Source of the DNA: Marinobacter sp. BW6
Lineage (GTDB): Bacteria; Pseudomonadota; Gammaproteobacteria; Pseudomonadales; Oleiphilaceae
Direction: 5' to 3'
Assembly (NCBI RefSeq): GCF_008107725.1
Contig: NZ_VIRN01000061.1
Span: forward strand, 248,001-312,000
Length of the DNA stretch: 64,000 nucleotides
Both the position numbers and the translations under genes were made by a program. Positions 1 to 9,097 of the stretch are shown piece after piece (positions within the stretch are counted from its first letter, which is position 1; each line of letters opens with the position of its first letter). The notes beneath the pieces were generated by a model. It searched no databases, had not been told where the DNA came from, and saw only the letters and a list, made by a program, of their open reading frames with translations.

Positions 1-832
1 CAAGGTCCGCCAGCGCCACGTTGGTACCGTCGCCCATGACGCTGATCTGGCCGGTGGCACTGACCTGCGAGGTGACGTCGCTCAGAACATCGGAAATGGA
101 ATCCCACTGGGCGCTGTCGTTCACGAGCGCCAGGAATGCCGCATTGGCAATCGCCACCTGAATGGCGTCAGCCGTTACGCCGGTCATACCATCCAGATTG
201 GTCAGGTCCGGCGGAGTCAGGCGCAGAGCGCCAGCCGGAAGGCCGAACCAGTTTTCAACAGTAGTGTAGGCACTGGAGATCGCGCCCGGTGAAAGACCTT
301 CTGAGCTGCGCTCCGCCAGGGTAACCGCCAGATGAGTCAGCGGAGTGAGGTTAACGGTTTCCATGCGCAGATCACCCGCGCCCAACAGGCTGAAGTTGCT
401 GTCCAGGGGCATGGTCTGGCCGAAAGCCACCGGCTCACTGCCAGCCTGATCGCACTGGGGCGCAACGTCGCAAATCATGCGGGTGCCGCCATCGGCTGAG
501 AGCTCAACCAGGGCCCAGCCTTCGGCTTTGCCGCGAAGCTGCCACTCGTAACTGCCATCGTCTGCCGTCAGTACTGGCTTCGCTGCCTGGCGCTGGGGCG
601 CGTAATAGCCATCCTTATCGGAAATCAGGCGATTGGCAACAACCAGCCCCTGTTGGATAACGCCCTTGATCGCTGCGCCGGCAATCTGAACTGTCGGCTC
701 GGCCGTGGCCGGAGCCTGCGCGGTCGTGGTGATTTCTTCACTCGAAATGTCCAGACCGCAGCCCGAAAGCAAAACGACCGCAGGTAACATCAGCAGTCCT
801 TGCTTCGTTAGTTTTTTGCTGCAATATGACAT
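1..832 (-). CDS. Lipoprotein of unknown function, partial (C-terminus outside window)
   Basis: About 277 codons are visible; the rest continues past the left edge. The start at 832 gives a textbook lipoprotein signal: a Lys-rich n-region (SKKLTK), a hydrophobic core, and the lipobox LLSGC with the acylated Cys at residue 25. After a Thr/Ala/Pro-rich linker, roughly residues 45-120 read like a carboxypeptidase-regulatory or Ig-like beta domain (AGAAIKGVI..., then ADDGSYEW). The next stretch is rich in small residues and Asp, as in large surface-exposed lipoproteins. An alternative ATG at 793 would remove the basic n-region, so 832 is preferred. I do not recognise the family. Membrane anchoring is well supported; function is unknown. 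Confidence 0.7.
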   Translation of the reverse strand, partial: MSYCSKKLTKQGLLMLPAVVLLSGCGLDISSEEITTTAQAPATAEPTVQIAGAAIKGVIQQGLVVANRLISDKDGYYAPQRQAAKPVLTADDGSYEWQLRGKAEGWALVELSADGGTRMICDVAPQCDQAGSEPVAFGQTMPLDSNFSLLGAGDLRMETVNLTPLTHLAVTLAERSSEGLSPGAISSAYTTVENWFGLPAGALRLTPPDLTNLDGMTGVTADAIQVAIANAAFLALVNDSAQWDSISDVLSDVTSQVSATGQISVMGDGTNVALADL

Positions 833-1193
833 CGATTCACACCAATTGTTTGACGAATTTGAGCGAATCTTACAGCGGCAATTTTTGGTTATATGCGGCG
901 TAGTTCCGAATTTCCAGGAGCAAGCCCGTCAGGAAATTGACGCTTACGGAGGGATACATGTTGTGATGGAAGGTTACAGCTAAAAGCCCGGACTGAGGAG
1001 CATAAGGCATTGTTTTACTGTGTTTTTACGCATCACGCTCAAATTCCGGCTCTGCGCCGGGAACGACGTGCGCGGTGCCTGATTACAAATTTAAACGTTG
1101 GTAAAGCGAGAGCGGTTTCACAGTTTTCCGGAGGCCGCTCCCGGATAACGCAGATTCACTGACTTTACGGAAAGTGCCGAGCGGCCCGGGGAT
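833..1193. other. Intergenic region, no gene supported
   Basis: This stretch lies between the lipoprotein start and the puuB stop. It presumably holds the lipoprotein promoter. A short open frame runs through 705-983 on the plus strand, but it mostly overlaps the lipoprotein gene antisense and has no recognisable content. I see small GC-rich inverted stretches near 1060-1075 but no convincing terminator. Confidence 0.4.
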
Positions 1194-2477
1194 TCAAATG
1201 CCCAGCCTGTCCCGCAATGCATAGTACCAGGCGCCCATAGCCGTCAAAGGCACCCGGAGGGCCCGCCCACCCGGGAACGGGTAGTGTGGCATGCTGGCGA
1301 AAGCGTCAAACCTTTCCGCCTGACCCTGGATCGCGAGGGCCAATGCCTTGCCAGCCACATGAGTGAAGGTGACGCCATGGCCGGAGCAGCCCTGGGAATA
1401 GAACACATTCTCGTGCAAACGGCCGAGCTGGGGCAGGCGTGACAGGGTTAGAAGGAAATTGCCGGTCCAGGCGTAATCAATCTTGACGCTCGCCAGTTCC
1501 GGGAAGGTTTTCAACATTTTCGGGCGAATCAGGCGCTCGATGTCGGCCGGATCACGAGCGCCGTAGACGACACCGCCACCGTATATCAGCCGGTTGTCGC
1601 CAGACAGGCGAAAGTAATCCAGAAGATAGTTGCAATCCTCCACACAGTTATCCTCCGGCAGCAGCTTTTTGGCAAGCACGTCATCCAGTGGCTCGGTGGC
1701 AATAATTTGTGAACCGCACGGCATAGATTTGGCCCCAAGCTCCGGCACCAGACCACCAAGGTAGGCGTTGCCCGCCAGAACCACATACTGGGCCCTGACT
1801 TCGCCCTGTTCGGTTTTGACGGTTGCCGTTTGCCCCGGGAGAATTTCTGTTACGGCCGAGTGCTCGTGAATAACGCCGCCACGGGATTCCAGTGCCGCCG
1901 CCTCGCCCAGAGCCAGGTTAAGCGGGTGGATATGGCCACCGGTATGGTCGATGGCACCCCCAACATATCGCTCCGTGCCAACGCGCTTGCCAATGGCAGC
2001 CCTATCGAGCAACTCAAGCTTTTCATAGCCGAATCGCTGCCACAACGCCCGCTGGCCCTCCAGATGCTTCAGTTGCTTCGGATTAAGTGCGGCAAAAATA
2101 CCACCCTCTTTCAGGTCGCACCGAATGCCGTAACTCTTCACCCGCTGGCGAATGATCTGGCTGCCCTCAAAGGCCATCTCAGACAGCAGTTTCAGGTGGT
2201 CTTGAGAGGTCTGTCGTTCGATGCTGTCCAGATCCCGGCTGAAGCTGTTAACGATCTGGCCGCCATTGCGCCCCGAAGCACCCCAGCCGACCGTCGCGGC
2301 CTCCAGAACCACCACACGGAAACCGGCTTCCGCCAGAAACAGTGCTGTCGAAAGGCCGGTATAGCCGGCACCGACGACGCATACATCGGCCTCGCAAGAT
2401 CCTCGCAGCGCCGGGCGCACAGGGGCCGAATTGGCGGAGGCTGCGTAATACGAGGGAACCGGGGGATACTCGATCAT
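1194..2477 (-). CDS. puuB: Gamma-glutamylputrescine oxidase, FAD-dependent
   Basis: Oxidises gamma-glutamylputrescine to gamma-glutamyl-gamma-aminobutyraldehyde in the Puu putrescine pathway. It is a DAO-family flavoprotein. The dinucleotide-binding motif VCVVGAGYTGLSTA lies near residues 32-45 and is followed by the typical GWGASGRNGGQ segment that contacts FAD. The C-terminal GxSGHGVT-like segment completes the FAD site. The open frame extends upstream to 2660, but the start at 2477 (MIEYPPVPSYYAASAN) gives 427 residues, close to the 426 of E. coli PuuB, and leaves a promoter region facing divergent puuC. The Shine-Dalgarno there is weak. Neighbours puuC and puuA support the assignment. Confidence 0.88.
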   Translation of the reverse strand: MIEYPPVPSYYAASANSAPVRPALRGSCEADVCVVGAGYTGLSTALFLAEAGFRVVVLEAATVGWGASGRNGGQIVNSFSRDLDSIERQTSQDHLKLLSEMAFEGSQIIRQRVKSYGIRCDLKEGGIFAALNPKQLKHLEGQRALWQRFGYEKLELLDRAAIGKRVGTERYVGGAIDHTGGHIHPLNLALGEAAALESRGGVIHEHSAVTEILPGQTATVKTEQGEVRAQYVVLAGNAYLGGLVPELGAKSMPCGSQIIATEPLDDVLAKKLLPEDNCVEDCNYLLDYFRLSGDNRLIYGGGVVYGARDPADIERLIRPKMLKTFPELASVKIDYAWTGNFLLTLSRLPQLGRLHENVFYSQGCSGHGVTFTHVAGKALALAIQGQAERFDAFASMPHYPFPGGRALRVPLTAMGAWYYALRDRLGI

Positions 2478-2658
2478 TATGTGACGCCAGAAAAGGTGAT
2501 AGAGACGTTCAGGATCCGGCGGCAATGCTGCGCGCCGCAGAAAGTCTATGCCAGCGCAGGGCGTTCGGAAAGACACGTTCTTATACCTATATCGCGGGCG
2601 GCGCCTGGGGATAAAAGTGCTGCTATGATTGCTCAACTCTACAGCCTGCGAGGCGTCC
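2478..2658. promoter_or_regulatory. Divergent puuB/puuC promoter region
   Basis: A 181-nt region separates the divergent starts of puuB and puuC, so it must carry both promoters. A GCGAGG Shine-Dalgarno at about 2648-2653 serves puuC. I could not pick out reliable -35/-10 boxes or a named operator. Confidence 0.45.
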
Positions 2659-4176
2659 ATGAATCAACCCGTCAGCTCTTCCACACCGACCAGCCAGAGC
2701 GAATGGCAGGCCCTGGCCACAAACCTCACTCTGGAGGGCCGCGCCTATCTGAACGGCGCCTATCAATGGGCTGCCAACGGCGAGACGTTTACCTCGGTCA
2801 GCCCGATTGACGGGCGCGAGCTGGCCTCTATTGCCAGTTGCGATCAGAGCGATGCCGACCAGACCGTTATGGCTGCCCGCTCCGCCTTTGAAGCGGGCAT
2901 CTGGAGCCAGCTGGCACCGGCAAAACGCAAGGCGGTGCTGCTCCGGTTCGCTGAGCTTATCGAAGCCCACGGCGACGAGCTTGCCCTGCTGGAAACCCTG
3001 GACATGGGTAAGCCCATCAACCACGCCAGGACCGTCGATGTAACGGCCACCGCCCGGGCAATCCGCTGGACCGCTGAAGCCATCGACAAGGTTTACGGTG
3101 AACTTGCCCCCACACCCCACAACCAGATTGGCATGATCTCCCGGGAGCCCATGGGTGTTGTGGCTGCCATCGTGCCCTGGAACTTTCCAATGATCATGGC
3201 GGCCTGGAAAATCGCCCCGGCCCTGGCTACCGGTAACTCGGTGATCCTCAAACCTTCCGAGAAATCACCCCTGAGCGCTATTCGACTGGCCGCCCTGGCC
3301 GAGGAAGCAGGCGTTCCCCCCGGCGTTTTCAATGTGCTGCCGGGCTTCGGCCACACGGTGGGCAAGGCTCTGGCCCTGCACATGGACGTGGACTGCCTGG
3401 TGTTTACCGGCTCCACGAATGTGGCCAAACAGCTGATGATCTATGCCGGCCAATCCAATATGAAACGGGTGTGGCTGGAGGCCGGCGGCAAGAGCCCCAA
3501 CATTGTCTTCGCCGATGCGCCAGACCTGAAGAAAGCCGCTGCCGAGGCGGCGAGTGCCATTGCCTTCAATCAGGGCGAAGTGTGCACTGCCGGCAGTCGC
3601 CTGCTGGTCGAGAACAGCATTCGTGCCGAGTTTGTAAGACTGATATGCGAGGCCATGAAAACCTGGCGGCCCGGCCATCCGCTGGACCCGGCGACTACCT
3701 GTGGCGCGATCGTGGATCAGGCCCAGCTTGATCGGATCATCGACTACATTGGCATCGGTCAGTCCGAGGGGGCGACCCTGGTGGAAGGTGGGCAGCGGAT
3801 TCTGGAAAACACGGGCGGCCTGTTTGTTCAGCCCACGGTGTTTGACGGGGTGAATAACCAGATGCGCATTGCCTCGGAGGAAATCTTCGGGCCGGTGCTT
3901 TCTGTCATCGGCTTCGATACCGCAGACGAAGCCGTCGCCATTGCCAACGATTCCATCTACGGTCTGGCTGCAGCCGTGTGGACCTCAAATATCAATACCG
4001 CCCACAAGGTGGCCAAGGCCCTGCGAGCCGGCAGCGTGTGGATTAACCACTATGACGGCGGTGATATGACCGCACCCTTCGGTGGCTTCAAGCAGTCCGG
4101 TAATGGTCGCGACAAGTCTGTGCACGCCTTCGACAAGTACACGGAATTGAAGGCCACCTGGCTGGTGCTGGAGTAG
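2659..4176 (+). CDS. puuC: Gamma-glutamyl-gamma-aminobutyraldehyde dehydrogenase
   Basis: NAD(P)-dependent aldehyde dehydrogenase, expected to convert the PuuB product to gamma-glutamyl-GABA. Of 505 residues, the N-terminal two thirds form the Rossmann domain (PWNFPM, then FTGSTNVAKQL). The catalytic Glu lies in WLEAGGKSPN and the catalytic Cys in NQGEVCTAGSR. The C-terminus has the family signature PFGGFKQSGNGRDKS. Segments such as LETLDMGKPI, EAIDKVYGE and NMKRVWLEAGGKS closely follow E. coli PuuC as I remember it. The start at 2659 is preferred over 2629 because of the GCGAGG ribosome site just upstream and the family length. It is divergent from puuB and convergent with puuA. Confidence 0.88.
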   Translation: MNQPVSSSTPTSQSEWQALATNLTLEGRAYLNGAYQWAANGETFTSVSPIDGRELASIASCDQSDADQTVMAARSAFEAGIWSQLAPAKRKAVLLRFAELIEAHGDELALLETLDMGKPINHARTVDVTATARAIRWTAEAIDKVYGELAPTPHNQIGMISREPMGVVAAIVPWNFPMIMAAWKIAPALATGNSVILKPSEKSPLSAIRLAALAEEAGVPPGVFNVLPGFGHTVGKALALHMDVDCLVFTGSTNVAKQLMIYAGQSNMKRVWLEAGGKSPNIVFADAPDLKKAAAEAASAIAFNQGEVCTAGSRLLVENSIRAEFVRLICEAMKTWRPGHPLDPATTCGAIVDQAQLDRIIDYIGIGQSEGATLVEGGQRILENTGGLFVQPTVFDGVNNQMRIASEEIFGPVLSVIGFDTADEAVAIANDSIYGLAAAVWTSNINTAHKVAKALRAGSVWINHYDGGDMTAPFGGFKQSGNGRDKSVHAFDKYTELKATWLVLE

Positions 4177-4200
4177 TTCGGCACAGTCCGGCAAACGAAA

Positions 4201-4227
4201 AACGGCGCCTTCAAGGCGCCGTTTTTT
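4201..4227. terminator. Bidirectional rho-independent terminator between puuC and puuA
   Basis: A perfect 10-bp GC-rich stem (AACGGCGCCT with its complement) closes a 3-nt TCA loop. It is flanked by an A-run on the left and T6 on the right, so it can terminate both the convergent puuC and puuA transcripts. Confidence 0.9.
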
Positions 4228-4240
4228 ATCCCGGAATTGA

Positions 4241-5605
4241 TCAGACCGTGTGCAGGTACCAGAGATATTCGAGATCGGAGATGGTCATCTCGAATTCATT
4301 CAGCTCATGCTCCTTGCAGGCCACAAACACATCCAGAAACTGACTGCCGAGATAATCGGCCATCACCTTCGACTGGCCCAGTTCCCGCAGGGCATCCCTC
4401 AGGTTATTCACCAGCGACGCCTCGTGCTGCTCATGGGCATTACCAACTGTGACCGGCGGTGGCTCGATCCTGTTGGAGATCCCGTAATGAATGCCCGCCA
4501 GCACGGCGGCCATCAGAAGATACGGGTTGGCATCGGCACCCGCTACCCGGTGTTCAATACGCAGGGCTTCGGGATCACCGCCCGGCAGCCGGAGTGAGGC
4601 AGTACGGTTGTCGACGCCCCACGTGGCAGCGCTGGGAACGTAATACTCCGGACTGAACCGCCGGTAGGAATTGATGTTCGGGCAGAACAACGCCATGGCA
4701 TCGTTCATGGTGGCCACCAGCCCGCCCACAGCCCAGCGCAGCATGTCGTTGGGCTGCTCTGCTTCCCCGGCGAACACGTTACGACCCTCGCCGTCCACCA
4801 GGCTCACGTGCAGGTGCATGCCGCTGCCGGCCTGGTTATGGTAGGGCTTGGCCATGAACGTGGTGTCCATTTCATGGTCGTAAGCCATGTTCTTGATCAG
4901 CCGCTTGAGCAGGGTTGCGTGATCACAAGCCTGCACAGCGTCGTCGACATAGTGCAGGTTGACTTCAAACTGCCCGGGTGCCGACTCGGCTACCAGCGCA
5001 TCTGCCGGCAGTTCCTGCTCGTGGGCCGCATCCAGCACATCCGCCAGGAATTCCGCGTACTCGTCCAGGTCATCAATGGAATAGGCTTGCGTGCCCGCCG
5101 GGCGCTTGCCAGAGATGGGTGACTTGGGTGGCTGAGGGCGACCGGCGAGGTTTTCCTGGTCGATCAGGTAAAACTCCAGCTCAAAGGCCGCCACGGGAGT
5201 TAGCCCCAGTTCCTCGAAGCGCTTGACGATGTCCTGCAATACCACCCTTGGATCCGCGAAAAACGGTGTCTCACGGTCCAGCTCATACATGGTCAGCAGC
5301 AGTTGCGCGGTGGGACGTTTCTGCCAGGGTTCCATGGTGAGAGTATTCTCGATAGGCAGGCACACACGGTCTGCCTCGCCGATATCCAGACCCAGCCCGG
5401 TTTCTTCCACCGTGGTGCCCTGGATGTTCAGGGCAAAGATGGAAGCCGGCATGGCCACGCCACGCTCAAAGACCTTCGCCAGCGCAGACGGATCCACCCG
5501 CTTGCCGCGAACAATGCCATTCATATCCGGGATCAGCAGATCAACAAACTGCAGTTCGGGGTGTGCCTGAAGGAACGAGTCGGCACTCGTAGAACCAGAA
5601 GCCAT
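4241..5605 (-). CDS. puuA: Gamma-glutamylputrescine synthetase, glutamine synthetase family
   Basis: Ligates glutamate to putrescine using ATP, the first step of the Puu pathway. Its 454 residues follow the glutamine synthetase fold: an N-terminal beta-grasp domain (FVDLLIPDMNGIVRGKRV), the metal-binding segment AAFELEFYLID, and the ATP/glutamate-site blocks GSGMHLHVSL and NRTASLRLPGG. The substrate-specific form of these blocks matches PuuA-type ligases rather than GlnA. The start at 5605 (MASGSTSADSF) fits the family length; the frame stays open upstream but that sequence looks non-coding. The nearby AAGG is a modest ribosome site. It diverges from potF, so synthesis and uptake genes share a control region. 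Subtype confidence comes from puuB/puuC and pot genes alongside. Confidence 0.88.
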   Translation of the reverse strand: MASGSTSADSFLQAHPELQFVDLLIPDMNGIVRGKRVDPSALAKVFERGVAMPASIFALNIQGTTVEETGLGLDIGEADRVCLPIENTLTMEPWQKRPTAQLLLTMYELDRETPFFADPRVVLQDIVKRFEELGLTPVAAFELEFYLIDQENLAGRPQPPKSPISGKRPAGTQAYSIDDLDEYAEFLADVLDAAHEQELPADALVAESAPGQFEVNLHYVDDAVQACDHATLLKRLIKNMAYDHEMDTTFMAKPYHNQAGSGMHLHVSLVDGEGRNVFAGEAEQPNDMLRWAVGGLVATMNDAMALFCPNINSYRRFSPEYYVPSAATWGVDNRTASLRLPGGDPEALRIEHRVAGADANPYLLMAAVLAGIHYGISNRIEPPPVTVGNAHEQHEASLVNNLRDALRELGQSKVMADYLGSQFLDVFVACKEHELNEFEMTISDLEYLWYLHTV

Positions 5606-5934
5606 AGGGAAAGCCTTACACAACGCAAACAGGCCTGGTGCCGAGGAGCCGGCGCAGGGGTTTAAACACTCCTTTATCCCGGTTTCCCGGGTGTTTGGCA
5701 AGATAAGCAAATGCACTGATTCGTGGAGTAAAATTTTTATAGCGCAACCCTGCATCTCATGATACATATCGCGAGAATTCGGCAGGTTCCCCACCGCCGT
5801 TTCCAGGACAAGCCTTAAAGGAGTCAAAAGGCGGCACCCCTTGCCAACTGCGGCCACCCTCAGCAGACCTGCACAACACTGCGTGCGTCCTGCACGTTTT
5901 GTATTAATCCCTTTTGAGTGAGGGACATCATCCA
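5606..5934. promoter_or_regulatory. Divergent puuA/potF control region
   Basis: This 329-nt stretch separates divergent puuA and potF and contains no supported gene. An AT-rich patch (aaatttttatag, near 5730-5741) is a candidate promoter region for puuA. A GAGGGA ribosome site lies at about 5920-5925 in front of potF. I searched for a sigma-54 type -24/-12 element by eye and found no correctly spaced match. Confidence 0.45.
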
Positions 5935-7041
5935 ATGTTGAAGTTGTGTAAGCCACAGGCGCTGGCCGCCTCTGTTGCGTTGTCTCTGTGTGCCTCCTCC
6001 GCGTTTGCAGCTGAGGAAGTGCGTGTCTACAACTGGTCCGATTACATCGCTGAGGACACCCTGGCGAAGTTCACGGAAGAAACCGGCATCAAGGTCATCT
6101 ACGACGTTTACGACAGTAACGAGATCCTCGAAGCTGCCCTACTTTCCGGTCGTTCCGGCTACGATCTTGTTGTGCCATCCAACCACTACGTGGCCAAGCA
6201 GATTTCTGCCAACGCCTTCGTGGCGCTGGACCACAGCAAGTTGCCGAACATGAGCAACCTGAACCCGGATCTGATGGACGACCTTGAAAAGGTTGACCCG
6301 GGTAGCCAGTTCGCCCTGCCCTATCTCTGGGGCACCAACGGCTATGGCTACAACGAGGGCCGCATCCTTGAGATCCTGGGTGACAACGCCCCCACCGATT
6401 CCTGGGCCCTTGTATTCGATCCTGAAGTCACCGGCAAACTTGCCGCCGGCGGCTGCGGTATTGCCATGCTGGATTCGGGTGAAGAGATGGTGCGGGCCGC
6501 CATGGCCTATATCGGCCTGGACCCGAACAGCAACAACGCCGACGACATCAAGAAAGGTGGTGAGGTGATCAAGGCCATTCGCCCCAACATCACCTACTTC
6601 CACTCGTCCCGTTATATTGGCGACCTGGCCAACGGTGATCTGTGTGTGGCTGCCGGTTACTCCGGCGACATCCTGCAGGCCGCTGCCCGCGCCGAGGAAG
6701 CCGAGAACGGCAACGTGATCCGCTACACCATTCCCAAAGAGGGTGCGGTGCTGTGGTTCGACATGATGACCATCCCGGCCGGCGCGCCGAATGTGGAGAA
6801 CGCCCACAAGCTGATGAACTTCCTGATGCGTCCGGAGATCATCGCGGACGTGACCAACTACGTGTGGTACGCCAACCCGAACAAGCCGGCCAACGAATTT
6901 GTTGATCCGGAGATTCTGGGCGACACCAGCATCTACCCCACGGATGAAGTGATGAAGAAGCTGTACATCATGGAAGGCCGGCCTCAGGACGCACAGCGTC
7001 TGATGACCCGCACCTGGACCAACGTGAAGTCTGGTCGCTAA
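5935..7041 (+). CDS. potF: Putrescine ABC transporter, periplasmic binding protein
   Basis: Periplasmic receptor of a PotFGHI/SpuDEFGH-type system. The signal peptide (MLKLCKPQALAASVALSLC..., cleaved after SAFA) precedes EEVRVYNWSDYIAEDTL, the classic polyamine-binding N-terminus. Aromatic and acidic ligand residues are visible in NWSDYI, YLWGTNGYGYN and AVLWFDMMTIP. The length, 368 residues, is normal. A TTG at 5914 in the same frame is an alternative start, but ATG 5935 has the GAGGGA ribosome site 9 nt upstream and yields a clean signal peptide. It is the first gene of potFGHI, 3 nt ahead of potG. Putrescine rather than spermidine is suggested by the puu genes; I cannot prove the ligand. 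Confidence 0.9.
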   Translation: MLKLCKPQALAASVALSLCASSAFAAEEVRVYNWSDYIAEDTLAKFTEETGIKVIYDVYDSNEILEAALLSGRSGYDLVVPSNHYVAKQISANAFVALDHSKLPNMSNLNPDLMDDLEKVDPGSQFALPYLWGTNGYGYNEGRILEILGDNAPTDSWALVFDPEVTGKLAAGGCGIAMLDSGEEMVRAAMAYIGLDPNSNNADDIKKGGEVIKAIRPNITYFHSSRYIGDLANGDLCVAAGYSGDILQAAARAEEAENGNVIRYTIPKEGAVLWFDMMTIPAGAPNVENAHKLMNFLMRPEIIADVTNYVWYANPNKPANEFVDPEILGDTSIYPTDEVMKKLYIMEGRPQDAQRLMTRTWTNVKSGR

Positions 7042-7044
7042 GCG

Positions 7045-8163
7045 GTGGAAAACGTCAACAACACCTCCGCGCAAGCGGAGGTGTTACTCAGCATTCGGGG
7101 CATTTCCAAAAGCTTTGATGGCACGCTGGCCGTGGACAATGTGAACCTGGACATCCACAAGGGCGAGATTTTCGCCCTGCTGGGTGGTTCCGGTTCCGGC
7201 AAGTCCACCCTGCTGCGCATGCTCGCTGGTTTTGAAACGCCCAACAACGGCACCATCGTGCTCGACGGCCAGGACGTTACCAGCCTGCCCCCGTTCCTGC
7301 GCCCGACCAACATGATGTTCCAGTCCTACGCCCTGTTCCCGCACATGACAGTGGAGCAGAACATTGCCATGGGTCTGAAACAGGACAAGCTGCCCAAGAG
7401 CGAAATTCGCGACCGTGTGGCCGCCATGCTTAAGCTGGTCAAGATGGAACCCTATGCCCGGCGCAAGCCCCAGCAACTGTCTGGTGGTCAGCAACAACGC
7501 GTTGCCCTGGCCCGCTCACTGGCCAAGCGTCCCAAGCTGCTGTTGCTGGACGAGCCCATGGGTGCCCTGGACAAGAAGCTGCGCACTGAAATGCAGCTGG
7601 AACTGGTGGAAATCCTGGAAAACGTGGGCGCCACCTGCCTGATGGTGACCCATGACCAGGAAGAAGCCATGACCATGGCCAGCCGGATAGCGATCATGGC
7701 CCAGGGCCGCATTGCCCAGATCGGCTCGCCGATCGACATCTACGAAAGCCCGAACAGCCGCATGACTGCGGAGTTCATTGGCTCGGTGAACATTTTCGAG
7801 GCCCACATCCGGGAAGACGAGGCTGACAGCGTTACGTTGACCAGCGACCTGCTGGACGCCCCAGTATTTATAGATCGCGGCGTGACCACCCCGGCGGAAA
7901 GCACCGCAACACTTGTGGCCCTGCGTCCGGAGAAGATCTATCTCACCTCTGACAAACCAGACGGCGAGCACAACTGGAGCTGCGGTACAGTGGACAATAT
8001 TGCCTACCTGGGCGACATCACGTCCTACTACGTGAAGCTGGCCAGCGGCAAACGTGTTCAGGCCACCATGGCGAACGTCGAACGCCGTGGTGAGCGGCCA
8101 ACCTGGGGCGACAGGGTATTCGTATCCTGGGAAGCCTCCAGCCCCATCCTGCTCTGGAATTGA
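7045..8163 (+). CDS. potG: Putrescine ABC transporter, ATPase
   Basis: Cytoplasmic ATPase driving polyamine import. The nucleotide-binding domain has Walker A GGSGSGKST, Q-loop FQSYALFPHM, signature LSGGQQQR, Walker B LLLLDEPMGALD and the H-loop His in MVTHDQEEA. The C-terminal 120 residues form the TOBE-type regulatory region (VALRPEKIYL). It starts with GTG at 7045, only 3 nt after the potF stop, so translation is probably coupled. The 372-residue length is usual for PotG. Confidence 0.92.
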   Translation: MENVNNTSAQAEVLLSIRGISKSFDGTLAVDNVNLDIHKGEIFALLGGSGSGKSTLLRMLAGFETPNNGTIVLDGQDVTSLPPFLRPTNMMFQSYALFPHMTVEQNIAMGLKQDKLPKSEIRDRVAAMLKLVKMEPYARRKPQQLSGGQQQRVALARSLAKRPKLLLLDEPMGALDKKLRTEMQLELVEILENVGATCLMVTHDQEEAMTMASRIAIMAQGRIAQIGSPIDIYESPNSRMTAEFIGSVNIFEAHIREDEADSVTLTSDLLDAPVFIDRGVTTPAESTATLVALRPEKIYLTSDKPDGEHNWSCGTVDNIAYLGDITSYYVKLASGKRVQATMANVERRGERPTWGDRVFVSWEASSPILLWN

Positions 8164-8167
8164 GCCA

Positions 8168-9097
8168 ATGAGACGGAAACTTTTACCCGCCACTCTGACC
8201 GAGCCGGTGCGTTCAGTCCTGTTCAATCGCCGGGTGGTGTTCGGTATCCCGTTCCTGTGGTTGCTGCTGTTCTTCCTCCTGCCTTTTGCGCTGGTGCTGA
8301 AGATCAGCCTGACCTCGGCGGTGATGGCCATTCCCCCTTACGAGCCCGTATTCCGGTGGGTGGACAACACCCTCTCGGTGATGGTGAATATTGGCAACTA
8401 CCTGTTCCTGCTTTCGGACAGCCTCTATTTCGCTGCCTATTGGGGGTCGGTGAAAACGGCGTTCCTGGCCACCGTTGTGTGCCTGCTAATTGGCTACCCC
8501 ATGGCCTACGCCATGGCGCGGGCGCCGAAGCACTGGCAACTGGTGCTGCTGTTGATGGTGATGCTGCCGTCCTGGACCTCGTTCCTGATCCGTGTCTATG
8601 CGTGGATGGGCATCCTTGGCAATCAGGGGCTGCTGAACAGTTTTCTGATGTGGCTGGGTCTGATTGACCAGCCCCTGAAAATGCTGAACACCAACTTCGC
8701 GGTGGTGCTGGGCATTGTTTACGCCTACCTGCCATTCATGGTGCTGCCCATCTACACCAACCTGGTGAAACTGGACGTGCGGCTGCTGGAAGCGGCATCA
8801 GACCTGGGCTGCCGCAGCCTGACCACCTTCTGGGCCATTACCCTGCCACTGTCGAAGGCCGGTATTCTGGCGGGCTCCATGCTGGTGTTTATCCCGGCGG
8901 TGGGAGAATTCGTAATTCCGGAACTACTGGGAGGGCCGGATACGCTGATGATCGGCAAGGTGTTGTGGGAGGAGTTCTTCAACAACCGCGACTGGCCGGT
9001 GGCATCGGCCCTGGCGATTGCCATGCTGTTACTTTTGCTGGTGCCCATTTTGCTGTTCCATCGGTTCCAGGCCCGGGAGATGGAAAAGCGTGGTTAA
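8168..9097 (+). CDS. potH: Putrescine ABC transporter, permease PotH
   Basis: Inner-membrane permease with about six transmembrane helices. The EAA loop that contacts the ATPase is visible as EAASDLGCRSLTTFWAITLP. The frame is open upstream inside potG, but ATG 8168 lies just after the potG stop and gives the normal length of 309 residues. It forms the permease heterodimer with PotI, whose gene overlaps its 3' end. Confidence 0.92.
   Translation: MRRKLLPATLTEPVRSVLFNRRVVFGIPFLWLLLFFLLPFALVLKISLTSAVMAIPPYEPVFRWVDNTLSVMVNIGNYLFLLSDSLYFAAYWGSVKTAFLATVVCLLIGYPMAYAMARAPKHWQLVLLLMVMLPSWTSFLIRVYAWMGILGNQGLLNSFLMWLGLIDQPLKMLNTNFAVVLGIVYAYLPFMVLPIYTNLVKLDVRLLEAASDLGCRSLTTFWAITLPLSKAGILAGSMLVFIPAVGEFVIPELLGGPDTLMIGKVLWEEFFNNRDWPVASALAIAMLLLLLVPILLFHRFQAREMEKRG

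Noticed and set aside
705..983. Plus-strand open frame of 92 codons overlapping the first lipoprotein gene
   Set aside because: Antisense to a clearly coding lipoprotein start, and the translation has no recognisable protein features.
1830..2810. Long plus-strand frame antisense to puuB
   Set aside because: Composition is that of a high-GC shadow frame; puuB on the opposite strand has all motifs of its family.
5690..5720. Possible sigma-54 promoter (TGGCA...GCA) in the puuA-potF region
   Set aside because: The spacing between the GG and GC elements is wrong for a -24/-12 promoter in either reading.
6139..7074. Long minus-strand frame antisense to potF
   Set aside because: potF is unambiguous on the plus strand, and the antisense product is His/Val-rich without domain features.
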